Source: Anarhynchus alexandrinus
Lineage: Eukaryota; Chordata; Aves; Charadriiformes; Charadriidae
DNA: 64,000 nt
Reading direction: 5' to 3'
NCBI GenBank assembly: GCA_008711295.1
Contig: VUYV01000156.1
Coordinates: 927,628-991,627 of the forward strand
Positions 13,901 through 28,900 of this stretch are shown here, piece after piece; positions within the stretch are counted from its first letter, which is position 1, and each line of letters begins with the position of its first letter. The position numbers were made by a program, and so were the translations under genes. The notes beneath the pieces are model-generated. The model made no database searches and was not told the origin of the DNA. It worked only from the letters and a program-made list of their open reading frames with translations.

Positions 13901-16900
13901 TTGTTATTTAAAAGCATCTCGCTTGTGATGCATTTAGCATCGTTCTGTCCTTTAAGCGCATGCGCAGCATCCTTGCTGTCTTCTGCTGTTCAGGGAGCCC
14001 ATCTGTTGTGGTTTGGGCTGCGCTGGCCACCAGATGAACGACAGATGCTCTCTTTAACCTCTCTCCCTTCCACCACCTCCTCCGGCTGTGGGATCCTGCG
14101 CCTCAAACCAGGACACGTCGGTCTGCTCGGGCTTCAAGCTGGGCTCTCCTCAGCCCGCGGGTGGGCTGGGACCTCGCGCAGCTGCAGGAGAACTGCCGGT
14201 GCTGTGGTGGCCCTTGTCTTCTGCAAACTTGGCTTTAAAAAATGGAGCCGTGTTTTTCAGGGCTTACTTATAAATAGGGAACCTTAATTGCTAAACAGTG
14301 CCCTTTTATTGTCGAGTGAAGAGACTGTGAATCAGACAAGACTTGGTACTCCTCAGCCTCACAACGGGCACGTGAGATGCTCCCTTGTGCAGTTTGACGG
14401 AGCGGGAAAGCTGATTGCCATTTTGTCCCTAGAAGATCAGCTTTTGAACTTCTCGTGCTATCCTGGTAAGGCAAATCCTAAACCAGAAACTAGGGAAGCT
14501 ACACATCAAGGTCTCATCGTAAGGTCGATTTTTTTTTCTTACTGAAAAGCTCCAAAGGCGGGACGAGGTATTTCTTCTTGTGCCTTTCATTGGAAACCCC
14601 TCCTCTGCCTCAGCCTTTCTCTGGAAAAGGGCGGGCGCGCGCTGAAATGGAAAGTCAGAGCATTTCCTTTAACATAGCATTGCGTTCACACTTGGCTTCA
14701 GCATGGAGACAGAAACACGATTGGAAAGTATTTCTTTGTTCTTTTATCTGTGAAAGTAGCAATTGGGATTTATTGGTTGGACTTTTTAATCAAGTTAACT
14801 CTTGTCACTAGAGGGAAGTTGTGGCTTGTCCAGAAGTGTCGGGAGTCTTGACAGCCAGCGGGGTGAAGTTCTGTAGCAGAGACCAGACAAGAAGTCTAGG
14901 CGAAATTAGTAATAATTGTCCTATTAACTTTAATTTGTGATTCTGTTGCTCCAGTACTGAATGTGAATTTTCATGTCTAGCGATTCGAAAAGAAAATTGT
15001 TCACAAGGCTGCTAATGGGGGAGCGAGTTTCCTGAGGTGACAGCGCGCAGCTAGTCGTTTAGCAGCAGAAAAGCGAGACAAACCGTTTGTTTTTTTCCGT
15101 TAAGGATCATCAGCTCATTAGAGTGGAACTTCTTTTAGATTCTCAGAAATTTGAAAGGGGGTTTGAAAAGAGAGATTTTGTACAAAAGGCTACCCATTCA
15201 GGTTAGGTACACCTGCCGGTGCAGGAGATGCTGCAGCGTTTTGAATATGCAGAATTACGTAGGTTTGAAAGGGATAGAATAAGATAATTCATTTCGTTCC
15301 TGCAGCTTTTCATGGTGGTTTGAATGGTGCGTGTCTTCCCCGATGACGAGATTTATGTGCTGCCCGGAACAAAATGGAACTGGGAAGTTCATCATAGTAC
15401 AATTAGTCATTTAACTGGAAATCCAGATGTCTCTGCAAAATACATAATAACAGCTGTGCGGATTACACAGGCGTTTGTGTAATCATTTTTGTTAATCCAC
15501 CTAAAATTTTGGCATTTGCAACTACTTATTGAATAGGGAGCTCCCAAATGTGAGTACATCGTGGCCGCCTTGTGAAGCAGCTTTTCATGGTAGCGTTTCG
15601 AACCGGCGCGGCTCAGAAGTGCAACAGACACCTCTACGGAGCCCCGGGAGCTGCCTGGATTTGCCTTGGGCCACAAATGGTGGGCTCTGCGTCACTCGGG
15701 CTCTCCGTTGGTGCCTTCGCCGGGTCACCGACCGCTGGTGTAGCGTGGACAAACGGCTGCCGAGGGCTGCGTCGCTCCTTCTGCGCGCCGCAGGCCCTGT
15801 CTGCCTCTCCCGTAGAGATGTTCGGTCGGGCAGCTGGAAGTGCGTTTTGAAATTCTTAGAGGAGAGCGCAGTAGGGAAGATATTTTACTTTCCGTTAAAA
15901 GAAAAAAAAATAAATTTATTTTCTGTGATAGCCATATTTGCCTAACGGTCAAAAACAGTACCATTGAAATTACAGAGACCGTCACTGCTGATGGACTGCG
16001 TAAAACCAATCTGCCAAAAGGTGCTGTGCGTGGCAGGCAGTGGTTATTTAATAGAACTTAGCCTGGTGGGTAGGAGGTGGTCATTCCCACAGTCTCATTC
16101 AAGACCAGGGGGCCTTGCGGGGCTGTGGCTCCGCTCTACTGTGTCCTCTAGTTCTCTCGTTCCAAAAAAGATTAGGCAGTTAAGCTGTTTTACTCAGCTC
16201 TTTTTGAGATAATTTGACTAAAGACTGGATTCAAGATTCCCTCATGGATGATAAATATAAGGCATGGCAAAAGTGGACAGGCTGAACAGTACAATATCTA
16301 AGATCAATAATCAAGTATTTTGTTTCTGAGAAGAACAGGTGCTTTGTTTTCACGTGTACCGAGATCTGTAAGAGTCTTGATTTTGCTCAAAAAAATGGAA
16401 TCTATTCCCAAATCTTGGTAGTCACTTGAAGGAACATCTGGGGGAATGGCAGATAACAGCGGGGTGTTTCAAGAGTTGACCCGCACATCTTTGTGAGCGA
16501 GACCCCTCCGGACAGAGCTGCTCTTCAGTTGAACATGCTACGCGGCTGCTCTGCGCTCTCAACACGTTTTTTTACCCGTTTGCGGTCATTTCTGCGGTCG
16601 TGCTGTAAAGGCGGCTGCTCGGGTTACAGGAAAGAGTCAGAATCAACGTTTTCCTTCTGAAGAAACTGTTAGGGTGCTAATGGCTTTAAAATATTACGTT
16701 CCTACATTGTTTTATAGTTATTCTAATTTTTTTTTCCTTCTATGTTATTTATTACCAGAAATTTGTCTTCTACAATTTTTTGGACTTAATCCAGGATTGA
16801 TTGGGTGTGAGGAACTGTTTTTAAACGCGTCTTAATTCACACATTGTTGTCATACTGTCACTTATTTTTTCAGAGCAGAAGCTTGACTGCAGCAAAGTAT

Positions 16901-19900
16901 CATTCTCTTGGGAAATTTGCTTTATTGCTTTATGTTTCATTTAAAAAAGAAAACTATAGTTTTTTTTGTTGTTGTTTTGTGCTGGAAAATACTCTTTTGC
17001 AGTGGTTTTTGTGTCAGAAGAATATCACAGCACTACAATTTCTTCTCTCCGTTGAACAGTGAGAGGGTAGTGATTAAATAGGAAGGCTCACACAAAAATG
17101 AATTATGCGTCACATTTACATTTGCAGTTATGTTTTCTTTTAAAAGATGAGATCCATAAAAATGTAGGCATAGCATGTTCTGGTATAAAAACACTCTTTT
17201 ATTTTTCTATGTGTGGTATTTAAATTCTAACACTAAATCCTTCTGGGTAAGCAGATTGCTGTAAGATTTTAGGAAGCCTGCCTGGGGACACTTTGGAGTT
17301 ATCCAGTTGATTCAGAAAATTGAGTTAATAATTCTACTAAAGCTTTTGTTATGAAGTTAAGCAGTAACTCTGCTAGTCCGCAGTTCTGAGCCGTACACAG
17401 TTTATGACGAGAGGAGGTATCTTTTGTTAGGTGCCGTGCCTGTAGCCCCCTTATTTCCAGGGCCGTGTAGCAGAGAGGTATTTCTCCACGCGTGCTTCGC
17501 CGGGGTGTTGCGACGCGCGCCGGCGTTCTGCAGAGCTGCCTTTGCCGGTGGCGCCTGTGAGACACGGCGCGGTCTGAATGCCGGCGCAGGGTCAGCCCAT
17601 GGGCTGCTGGCATTCCTGGGGACTGCAGCCGGGCAAACGAAGCTTTATATTCCACCCTTAGGTGGTTTTCATAGAATGGTTGAGGTTGGAAAGGACCTCG
17701 AAGATCATCGAGTTCCAACCCCCCTGCCATAGGCAGGGACACCTCCCACCAGCCCAGGTTGCCCAAGGCCACGTCCAGCCTGGCCTTGAACACCTCCAGG
17801 GATGGGGCCTCAACACCCTCTCTGGGCAACCTGGGACAGTGCCTCACCACCCTCACAGGGAAAAACTTCTTCCTAATGTTCAATCTAAACCTGCCCTCTT
17901 CCAGTTTGAAGCCATTCCCCCTCGTCCTATCACTCCATGCCCCAGGAAAAAGTCCCTCCCCAGCTCTCCTGGAGCCCCTTTAGGGACTGGAAGGCCGCAA
18001 TAAGATCTCCCCGGAGCCTTCTCTTCTCCAGGCTGAACAGCCCCAACTCCTTCAGCCTCTCCTCACAGGAGAGGTGCTCCAGCCCTCGGATCATCCTCGT
18101 GGCTCTCCTCTGGACACGCTCCAGCAGGTCCATGCCCTTCTGATGTTGGGGACTCCAGAGCTGGATGCAGCACTCCAGGTGGGGTCTCACGAGAGTGGAG
18201 TAGAGGGGCAGAATCCCCTCCCTCGATGAACCCACTCAAGCTGTGCCGGCCGGCGAGGACGGTGTCGCCGTCCCCTCCCTTTCCCGCCTCCCCCGCGCTG
18301 ACCAAGGCCACCCCGCCATGGCGCTCCCGAGCCTCGATGGAAACGAGTCCCTGTTAGAGATTCCCAAAGCTTTCACTACCAATACTGCAACAATTAACAC
18401 GGTGTTTAAGTCGCATTAGGTCTCCTTCGTGCTTCCTGCGTGGTGTCCTGCCTCGTGGGCAGTTCCGCTCGGCTCCGGCCGGCCGCCGGCCCCAGGCCCC
18501 GCTTGGCCCCGCTCGGCCCTGCAGGCCCCTCTGCTGCCGGAGCACGGCCCCTCCTCCGGCTTCCCTCCTGCGCCGACTGAGCAGCCCGCGGGTCACAGGG
18601 CTTCGGAGAAGGGGTCGACGAGGAAATAGCCGCCCCCTATTCATTAGCCACTTATAGGCCTAATGAAGAGAGGAGGGTCTGCCATCGTTCTGCCATGGCA
18701 CCTTGCAGCGCGTTACAGAGGCACACTGGGCAGATCGTTGGCACTAAAGGAGGTGGTTTTCGGGCTGTACTTTTTTTATAGGCCGACAGGAGAGCTGGGG
18801 AAGGGCTTTTTACAAGGGCATGGAGTGACAGGATGAGGGGGAATGGCTTCCAACTGGAAGAGGGGAGATTGAGATGAGATATGAGGAAGAAATGTTTCCC
18901 TGTGAGGGCGGTGAGCCCCTGGCACAGGTTGCCCCGAGAAGCTGTGGCTGCCCCATCCCTGGAGGTGTTCAAGGCCAGGTTGGATGGGGCTTGGAGCAAC
19001 CTGGGCTGGTGGGAGGTGTCCCTGCCCAGGGCAGGGGGTGGCACTGGATGGTCTTCAAGGTCCCTTCCAACCCAAACCATTCTGTGATCCTATGATTCTA
19101 TAGCTGCTTGTCTTAAACATCTGTGTGAATTTAGCCTAAAGCACACCAAGAGGTGGGGATGTAACCCATGTAAACCCCCCCCAGCGCCTGGCTGCCGGGC
19201 GGTGACATTCGGGAACCTGCACCCACCATACTTGTTTTCTGGCTTTTGCGTGATCCGGACCGTGCTGCTCGTGCTTCCCATGCATGGCGTCCGCGTCGGA
19301 GTCGGGACTGCCTTCCCCGTGTGTTTATGTTCCTTTTAATCGTGGCTCGCCAATGCTGCTGGCGGGCTGGGGGGTGGCAGGGGGTGGCAGGACACCTTGC
19401 TGCCACCTTGGTGCAGCTCTGCCAGGGAGCTCGAGGTGTCACCGGTGTAGCTGCATTTAATATATAGGTGAGGATAAAGCTTTCTTTCCCCCTGGGGTTT
19501 TGTACATGACACAACTCAGGTTCTCAGTCAGCGTTCCGACGGCTGAGCGATCGCCATGCAGTCATGGGAAATAGCGTGTATCCTTTACACTTCATGAGAA
19601 CAGCTTTATTTTTTTCTGAGCTGGCCTAAAGCTTGTTAGCTTTAATGTATCTTTCATGTAAGTCTAGTGCAAACACAGGTAAATATTTTTAGAATATTTC
19701 TGGCTGCTGTAGTTGCAAGTCTGTAGAAGATAGTGGTGCTGCCTGCTGTTTTTAAGCCTTTGGCTCCTCATAGCTTTTTTAATTTTTGTATTGAAATGAG
19801 ATAGAAAAATCTAAGATCTCTAAACTGTAAGTGAAACATCAGAGTGTGTAGATTAGTACACAAATTGCTTTCAAAAATTATTACAAATATTGGCAAATAT

Positions 19901-22900
19901 CATAAGAAAAATATGGCATGTATTTTTAGCTTTTCTAAGCAGTACTTTGCTTTTTGCCCGAGATGAACTCTCTGCTCCTTTCCTTCTAGGACTGTCCTTT
20001 TATAGTGTGTATGACCTATGCCTTCCACACTCCTGACAAACTCTGTTTCATTCTGGACCTGATGAATGGTAAGCAGGACTCCCGCAGACAATGACAGCAT
20101 TACAGCGGTGTTGGCAGGAGGACTTGCTGAGATCATGAGGGCAGTGAGGGAAAAATAAACCGAGGTGTGAAGCATCGGCCTGCGAGCAGGAGGGGTAAAT
20201 TGATCTAAAGCAGGGAATGTACAGAACAGACGGAAAAACCTCTGATACCTTATAACATTGACATGTTTAAATACAGGTATCAAAGGGCCTACTAGGCTGG
20301 AAGCTTAAGAAAATGGTGGTCATGTGGAGAAATGTGTGAAGAGATCAGGGACGCAGCTTTCAAAAGAAAAACAAAAGGGCTACTATAAAGAGCTCTGCAA
20401 AGAAAATAGATGGGGGAAGCATTCCTCAAAAGAAAGAAATTATACCTAGAAGCCTTAGCGGAAGTCTTGTGAGAGCACACAGAGAGAAATTGGCAGAGTT
20501 GAGAGAGAGAAGGTACTGCAACGTCCTTATTTGCTGAGGATGCTCAGCTCTTGTGGGACTTCGAGTCCCACCCTGGCTCTGGTCCTGCGGTGAGCACCTG
20601 AAGGTGTTGGACGCATCTGGACGTACCGCGTTGCAAAGCTGGAAGTTTAATTGAGAAATAGAGCTCGTATCCTGTAAGTAATAGAGACTGGCTTTGGTGT
20701 TTTGCAAGTGACGTTTCTCATTAAAATCTGAGCTGTAGGTCAAATTCAAGTAACTGGTTGATTATTTGAAATCTGTAGCTCGATCAGAAACAGTTTCCCA
20801 GGAGTATTCACTATTTGATGTGTTGATGGTGTGGATTAGCTCATGGAGGGACATTGTATTGTGCCTGTTCTTTGATTAGGAAAGTGTGAAAACATCCCCA
20901 GCATGAATATTGGAATATTTTGGCCTGTTTGAGGGATATTAGTTGTTTCAGTTTTCCAAAAACCTAGGTACATGAAAGCATTTTCCTTGCTGTGGAAATC
21001 CTTTTCCTGAAGACTCAGTTGCTAGATTAGTCACTGAATGCAAATGTGTGTGAAGTAAATGCATTTTTTAAATGGAGTTTCAGATTGGTCAAATGTATTT
21101 ATTAACTTTTTCGGTATTTTGTCACTGTGTGTACTTCCAGAGTGTAAGTCTGGGTCCTGTGTGCTCCACAGGTTATAAGAACATACAAATGCTATACCGG
21201 TCCCCCCCATATCATGCTGTCTGCCTGTGAGGCAAGATTTTACTGTTCTTTTAATCGCGTCTCAATTCTTCTAATTTTAGGAGGAGATTTGCACTACCAC
21301 CTCTCCCAGCACGGAGTGTTTTCTGAAAAAGAAATGAGGTTTTATGCTACTGAAATCATCCTGGGTTTAGAGCACATGCACAATCGCTTTGTTGTATACA
21401 GAGACCTAAAGGTAATCATTAACGTAGTGACTGCATTCACACAGGTGGTTGTTAGATAGCAGCAAACAATCCAGAGGCACTGATAATTTAAATGAAGTAC
21501 CTTACCTGAACCCTTTTCTTGCGAAGAATACGGATTGTTTGTTTATCTGTGGCTATTCTTCATCATAGTTCTAACCTGTGCTATTATCTAGTTTAACTGG
21601 CCTGGGAGATGCTTCCTTGGGGTCAAAATAAATCCTGTGCAGTGTTATTTATCTCACTTACCATCACAGTGATGCTATTAATTTAGAGAGTAGACTATAT
21701 TTCTGAGAGCCCTGAAGGTGGAGTGGGTGTGATGGGAGACTCGTAGGAAGACAGTTGCTCGGGGGTGTTCCAGTGATGGTTGGGCAGTTGAGGACCTCTC
21801 CGAGAGAGGTGTCCCTGAGCCAAGTGACAATAAAAGTGGGAAAAAAGTCGGCACAGGGAGTGCAGAGTGTAGATGGCAGGTAAAGGCAGTAAGAGCCCCA
21901 GACAGACCCTTCTGTGACAGAACCAAAAGCAATGTGGACTTGAGGCCAAAAAGGATTTATTCTTTCATGTGCTTTCCGTTTTAAACCTTGCCTGTATTTT
22001 CTCTTCTGTTATTCATCAGTATTTCATCATCTCCTCTGGTAGTGCTCTGCTAGAATGTAGATTTTATCTAGAATGTGTCTGTTATATTGATGTAAAAAAA
22101 AAAAAGGCAATTACCAATTACCAGAGAGTATTGATGTTTGAGAATGAGTTCTGTGTTCTGAGAATTTGTAGTTCTGTCAACTGAGAAATCCCAAGCGGTA
22201 ACCTTTCTGTGTCTCTGGGTTTCTAGCCTGCAAATATCTTGTTGGATGAACATGGGCACGTGAGGATATCAGACCTTGGGCTGGCTTGTGATTTTTCCAA
22301 AAAGAAGCCACATGCTAGTGTGTAAGTATTACATACGGGAGCTTTGCTGCATACGCAGTTATTGCTAAATAAATCCTTTACGTCTCTTTATAATTTATCT
22401 TTGTCTAAAGGAAAAAACATAACACTTGTGTGGCATAGGCTTGCTTGGTGCCACAGCGACGCTGGGTACTCGGATAAGGTCCTTCAGTCTCCTCGTTCTG
22501 TTTTCCTGCGCAGTTGTAGCAGCTGCTGTGTAGGCATGGCTGGAGGATGACACATTATTTCGAGATGATTCACTCTTCAGAGAAGATAAGAACCCGACTG
22601 AGTTAAAGTACCAGATTGTTTTAATTGTCCTAAATGGATAATTAAATATTCTGAAACTGACTAAAAAACAGGAATTATTGTGTCTTTCTCGTTCTGGATC
22701 TTTGTAGAACTGGAGGCAAATTGTGGTCCTTTCTGCCTCTTGGCAACAGGTCATAACTGGGATCTGAATGTCTTGGATTGTGTGTGGATTCCACATCTCA
22801 TTTGGCATGTTTTATTCTTAGGTCCTCCTTTGCCCTGATTTAGGCTCAGAATTTATGCAAAAAGGAAAGCTTCGTCCTGTCATGTCTTAAAAGATTTGCC

Positions 22901-25900
22901 ATTCAGTAGCTTCTTGAAGAAGTTAGTAGGTTCCAGTTATGTCAAGGGTAAAAGCAGTACGTGGTGACTGCTTTCCAGTGGTGACCAGCAGTGACTTCTG
23001 GAGGAGGTGTCCCGTTGTTAAACACACAGGTGCTAGCTGGAAGGAGACGTGTGGAGCGCATCGAGAGAGCGCGATCCAGCTCTGCTCGCCCCGTTTCTGG
23101 GGCTGTGGGTAAAGTCCTGCAGCGCCCAGGGCTGGAGCCATCTGGCCTGAGGTAGCAGGAGCCCTCACTGCGTCCTGATGTCTGTCTTTCCTGTAAACTG
23201 AGCGGACAGAGTATGCGACTTTTCCACCTCTCTTTTGTGTTCCACTCTTAGACAGAAGGCTCCCTGCTGACCCCTGCACTGATTCTGCTAAATCTCGCTG
23301 TAGCCACGTCAGTTTGCCGAATCATTTCTGTTGTTCTGTTGTTGATGTTTTAAGGTATTTCCTCAGTAGACATATACAAAGAGAAAACGTGTATGTATGT
23401 ACAGCCAAAGCAAAATAAAATCATGTTTAAAATTAATTCTCTTTAAATTAGGCTATCTTACTGACAAAACACTGAGTTGTTTGTTTGGTTTTTTTTACAG
23501 CGATAGTTTTGGTTGTAAACAAGATTTTGTTCCTTTCCGCTTTGCAGAGGTACCCATGGATACATGGCTCCAGAGGTGCTCCAGAAGGGAACGGCGTACG
23601 ATAGCAGTGCAGACTGGTTCTCGTTAGGCTGCATGCTTTTCAAACTGCTGAGAGGGTGAGTAAAGTTTTATGTCCCGTGTGCTTTCTTTTTTTTTTTTTT
23701 AACCTGGGCCTCGTCATCTGTCGCTTGAAATACTGATATGTAATGTATTACAGATTACCTAAAATGATATCTTACTGCCATCTCTGCAACTTGGACCACG
23801 TCTGCACATGAGGCTAAACCAGACTTTTTTGCTTCCAAAACAAACAAAAGCCATTCCCTGCTTCCTTCAGTGGGTACAGGTGTGGGGCAGTGAGGAAGGC
23901 AAATGCTCTGTCTGCTCTTTTGATTCTACTGCTAGGCAACTTCCTCATCTCTTGGCAAGTGATAGTGTTTTAAATGATATGATGCTTTTCATTGCTTAAA
24001 TACACTAGCAGCCCTGTTAAATTATGGGCTTAAGACGTGCTGTTATGGTGAAACTCTTTGCCGCACTGTTCCCTTTTCACACGATACTCAGTCTTCCCCT
24101 CTGTGGTGTTTGGGTAAGTTATAATGCGGGGATACTTCCATTTGCTGAATCTGGCCTGTGACCGTATTGGTGTACAAAAGTATATGATAATTACAGTTTT
24201 GTCAACTATTACCTTCTCAGTAGCCACCTTCTGTGGCTATGTAGAATTTATTAAGACTGTGGGATTTATCTGAATAGTCAATAAGCACTGATTGGCAAGT
24301 GTTTGTTGAAAATAGCATCCTCAGTGTTAATGGCAAGACAGAAAAAGTCTTCTAAGCTTTTCAGAATGCTTCTCTGTAAAGATTAGTCATTGGTTAAATC
24401 ATCCTGTGTCCTTGCACATAATTAATTATAAGCTCTTACCCCTTTCCCAGACACTGTACAAAGGAAGGTAAGTGTGTGTCTTCTGAACCGAGTATAAGCT
24501 CTATCAATTTAACATTTTTCACCAAGCAGACTAAACGTAAGCATGCAAATAAAGACAGAAATGCTGTTTGAATTGCAAGGGGAAAAGAAAAAGGTATTTT
24601 TAAGTATGGACAGCATCGTGCAGCTGGGAGCAGTGCTCTGTCTCTGAACTCTCACTGTGGAATTCTGTAAGCAGCAAGGCACCTAATGGTTTGGGGTGAC
24701 TGGGAGGAGAGAGGAGAGTGACTTTCACATGTGGGACCACTGTGAACTCCTCGTCTTTTCTCCCAAGCCCTTTTCCTTTTGAGTCACTTGGGCACGGAGC
24801 ATTAGGGCGTGCGACTGACTCTGGCGTGGTTCTTCCTTCACAGGATTGAAGTTGTGTGATGAAAGAATTAGCACCCAGGGGCAGACGGTCCCATTTACCA
24901 CAGAAACTCGGACTTGTGGGGAGATCTCAGTCTTTTGGGGCTGTGATTCCTCCTGACAGAGATGTGCGGGGTGGGATCGGTGATCGGCCAGAAGCCAAAG
25001 CATTATTCATTGTGAACTATCCTTCTGCATCTGTTCTGAAACCAATTAAACAACTCACATACCAAAACAAGGGTTGGGCACATGGTGCCATTTCTTGGTG
25101 TTTGGTAAATTTAGTCTGGCATAAAATCTGCCCATAAGTCCCCAGTGAATCATTTGCTTCCCTGATCTACGCAGAGCTTCATTGTCAAAGTACATGAGGC
25201 TGCATGTCAGCCGTTTACTCTGCCTTCTTACCTGTCGTGCTTAAAACCAAAAATGAAAGTCCTGCTCTGCCCATTACATCCATTCATCAGAAACGTTTTT
25301 GAGGACGAAAAGGAAATAACTCTCGAGTAGCAGGTCCCCAGCTGAAATAGGCTAGTACACGCTGCCATGTGGCAAGACAAAATGCTTTATAGTAGCTAAT
25401 TAATGTATTGATAAGTAAATAGCATTTTAATTTTGAAAAATATCATTCCCTCAAGGTTTTGAAGAAAACTAAGAAACAGGGAATATATCCTAAATCTAAT
25501 TTAAAAATCTCATACTAAAATGTTTCTGCTTGCTTTCATGCTGTTGTTTAAATACTTCGTGGTAAATCTGTAATATTCTGAGGTCTTCTGTAGCTAAAAG
25601 GAAAAATTCAAACTCAGAATTATAAAGCAGGAAAAGGATAAAGATGATAATTTACCAGATATCATCAAATTTCTTCCCAGTCGCTAATGTTGTGGTATCT
25701 GTGATTATCTTCTGTTTCATCTGCTTACTTTAAGATCTTGCCTCATTCCTCCCATAGAGACGAGTGGTAAGTTCTGCAGGTCATGCTCAGTTTCCGCATA
25801 TAGATCAATGTTTTTAAATATCTGTGTTGTGATAGCTCTTCAGGGTTTTCTTGTTAGATAAACTGTTCTGGGTTTTGGGAGAACAGATGTAATTGGGAAG

Positions 25901-28900
25901 GCATTTGAAGCACCGTCTTTAAGGACAGATCAGGGCATTTAAGACTAAACTAACCCTCTGCACGCCTGTAAGCGGAGTAACTAGATCAGATTTCCCTGCG
26001 TTTGATATTCCTCGAGGATATCTGTGTGTAGTCTTTAAAGAAATTGAATGGTTGCTTTGCTCTGAATTTGATTTTGATGTGCACCGCGTGCAATTGTACT
26101 GAAAACAGAAAGGATAAACTTTCTTGCAGAGTGGTGCAGCTCTCTGTAGTGAGAAAAGAAAACAAAGTTGGAAGAGATGAAACACTGATATTTTTGAGGT
26201 AGCCAGCAGCCACAGCACGCTCGTGGGTGAAGTCTCATTTATCATTTGAGTGCTAAATATTTTACTACTTGTTTTATTGTTCTGCAGGACAGGCTTGATG
26301 AGGTGCAGTAATGGGACTAAAAGGATGCTGCGCTCTTTCCTGGGGTTGCCACAGCTGAAATAACCTGATATGTTATGGCTTTGCATTTACCAGTGCGTTT
26401 TCTTATTTCTACAGTCACAGTCCTTTCAGACAGCACAAAACCAAAGATAAGCATGAGATCGACCGGATGACGCTCACCGTGGTAAGTTGGTGACAGTTGC
26501 AGTTACGTTCCTCTTGTTTAGTAAACTCCCATTTCCTCTAAAAGCTGGAACTTTAAAGCCTGCTTTATGAGAAAGCTGTATTTACACAGGGAGGAGTTGT
26601 TTACAAACACTGTCAAAGAAAAGCTGCTCTCCTGTGTGGGGACAGCAGATCGCACCACTTCTGTAACTAAATGTCTTTTTGTATTTCTTTTTTCATAGAA
26701 CGTGGAGCTACCAGATTCGTTTTCTCCTGAACTGAAGTCCCTTTTGGAAGGGCTCCTGCAACGGGATGTTAGCAAGAGACTTGGATGCCAAGGAAGAAGG
26801 TAGGTGTTGTCTTCTCCTTGGACCACTGCCTTTAAAAATTTCCACTTCTCTGTAAATGAATTAATTCACTGCAAGTAAAAACCTTCTTCCTGTTGTGATG
26901 AGTTTAATTTTGGGAAGAGAACATTAAAAAGTGCTGTTGCATGGAATTACATTTCATCTTTCTTTGGTTTGGACAAATTTTTGGACAATTTCTGTCATTA
27001 AAGACTTCCTCCGCGTTCTCTGCAGTCGTGCTTACATTGGATGGTGTTCATACTTTTCATCCCTGGGGTGGTGTTATGTTTTTGCCTGATCTGTTTTGGC
27101 ATGAAGTCATATTCCTTGATTCAGACATATTGATAGCTCAAATTTATTGCTTATTTTGTAGCTGTAATGACACACACACACAAAAAAAAACCAACCCAAA
27201 AACCACCAAGCACAGAAAGCTGTGAATATTTGCTTCTTTTCGGGCTGCCTCTCTTGCCAGATGTACCCATTTCAGTTCATGATTCTAAGGAAAAGGGCAT
27301 TTATTGTTTATTGACTACCTTGCTTATAGCTGTTAACGGAAATCGTTGTTAGCACCTATTTNAAAACACGACTTGCTCCTGCCGAGCTTACCTTGCTTAT
27401 AGCCGTTAACGGAAATCGTTGTTAGCACCTATTTGAAACGCCAGCGTGTGCCTCCTGCGGGACTAGGAGAGAAAACGGTGAGAGGAGAAAATAACTCTGG
27501 AGAAATCATTGACAATGTGTGGTAACAGTTAACTGATAGCCACACCTGAGACTGGGGCTGGCTCTAATTCCAGTGAGAGATTCAGAGGGTTTTTTATCAT
27601 GGAGCCTTCTATGATAATGACCTGAGGTGGCTTTGCAGCCTTGTGCCTGTCAAGAGTAGTTGCTTAGTTTGCCGTAAAATATGTATATCACCAAATGGAG
27701 TGGAGTAAGCTTGTTACATCAAAGTAGTGTATGGGATCTGACACCAGGCGAGTAGGGTTTGTTGTTTGAAATGATGGAATACCTCAGCAAACCAGGAGTG
27801 ATTGCTTGCCGGACCTACAGCGCTGTTTCCAGTGGTTCCACATGAAAGGCTTCTCTTCTGTTGTTTCCTTAGGAAGACTTTTTTTTTTCCCCCTTGAAAA
27901 AAAGAGCATTTTACTGATGTTTTCAAGTGATAGAAATGTGACCTTTGAAGGCTTTATATTTCTCAAATACATTTGAAAAGCCCCTTCATTTTGTTGACTT
28001 CAGTTACTTTTATTTTGCAGTGCACAAGAAGTAAAAGAACATCCTTTCTTCAAAGGCATTGATTGGCAGCAAGTCTACTTACAGAAGGTAAAGGATTAAG
28101 ACAGTAACCTTGGCTCTCTTGGGAAAGCAGTAAAAGGAAAATAAGTCTAAACGGGTAACGGACAGAAAACTTCAGGGTTCCAATCCCCAGCACGTGTACT
28201 CATTTGCATGAATACGTGGAGGATTGTTGATGAAAACCACTGTATATTCATTACTACACATCTTCCTGATCAGTAGTGCTGAGTTATTACTTTTTCAGGG
28301 TCAAATGAGTTCATGGTTTCTTCTGCTTAGCTGTCTCGAAGCTGTAGGGTTTTTTCCCCCAAATTTTTGGGGACTCTTTAATAAAGGAGTGGAGAACGTC
28401 TTTTCACGGAAGTTTAATTTCAAGGCACATACTTTTGCACAGTCATGTGGAATTTGTGCAAAAAATAAAAAGGCTGTATATATCTATAGAATGGATTTAA
28501 ATAATGTCCATTAATTTGTCTTTAATTACGCCGCTTTTAATTTCTAGTACCCTCCACCATTGATTCCGCCCCGGGGAGAAGTAAATGCAGCAGATGCTTT
28601 TGATATTGGGTCATTTGATGAAGAGGACACTAAAGGCATTAAGGTACACAGCTTTAACGGATTGGTAGAGGATGGCCCTGGGAGTGCTGCGCTTCACTTT
28701 GCCTGTGTACACGCCATTCCTTCGCTTCAGGGGCGACTGACTCTGCAAGGAATTGCTTTCTTGGAAACTTAATCCATGCTGTTACGAAAGAGGTCGCTTG
28801 GGCTGGTTGACTGTGTGCTGTTGCTTGCAAAGTCCTTATGTGTTATTTTTTCGATTGACTGGAATCTACCTTCCTATCAAAAGATTTATAAGATAAAGCA

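Larger units (their letters stand above)
12806..19989 (+). other. GRK3: GRK3 intron 9 (about 7.2 kb)
   Basis: The longest complete GRK3 intron in the window. It contains a pyrimidine-rich stretch near 13070-13130, CpG-rich patches at about 17480-17600 and 18235-18610, and two CR1 copies of opposite orientation at 17670-18225 and 18786-19102. Nothing gene-like was found in 12806-17660 or 19103-19989. Confidence 0.8.
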
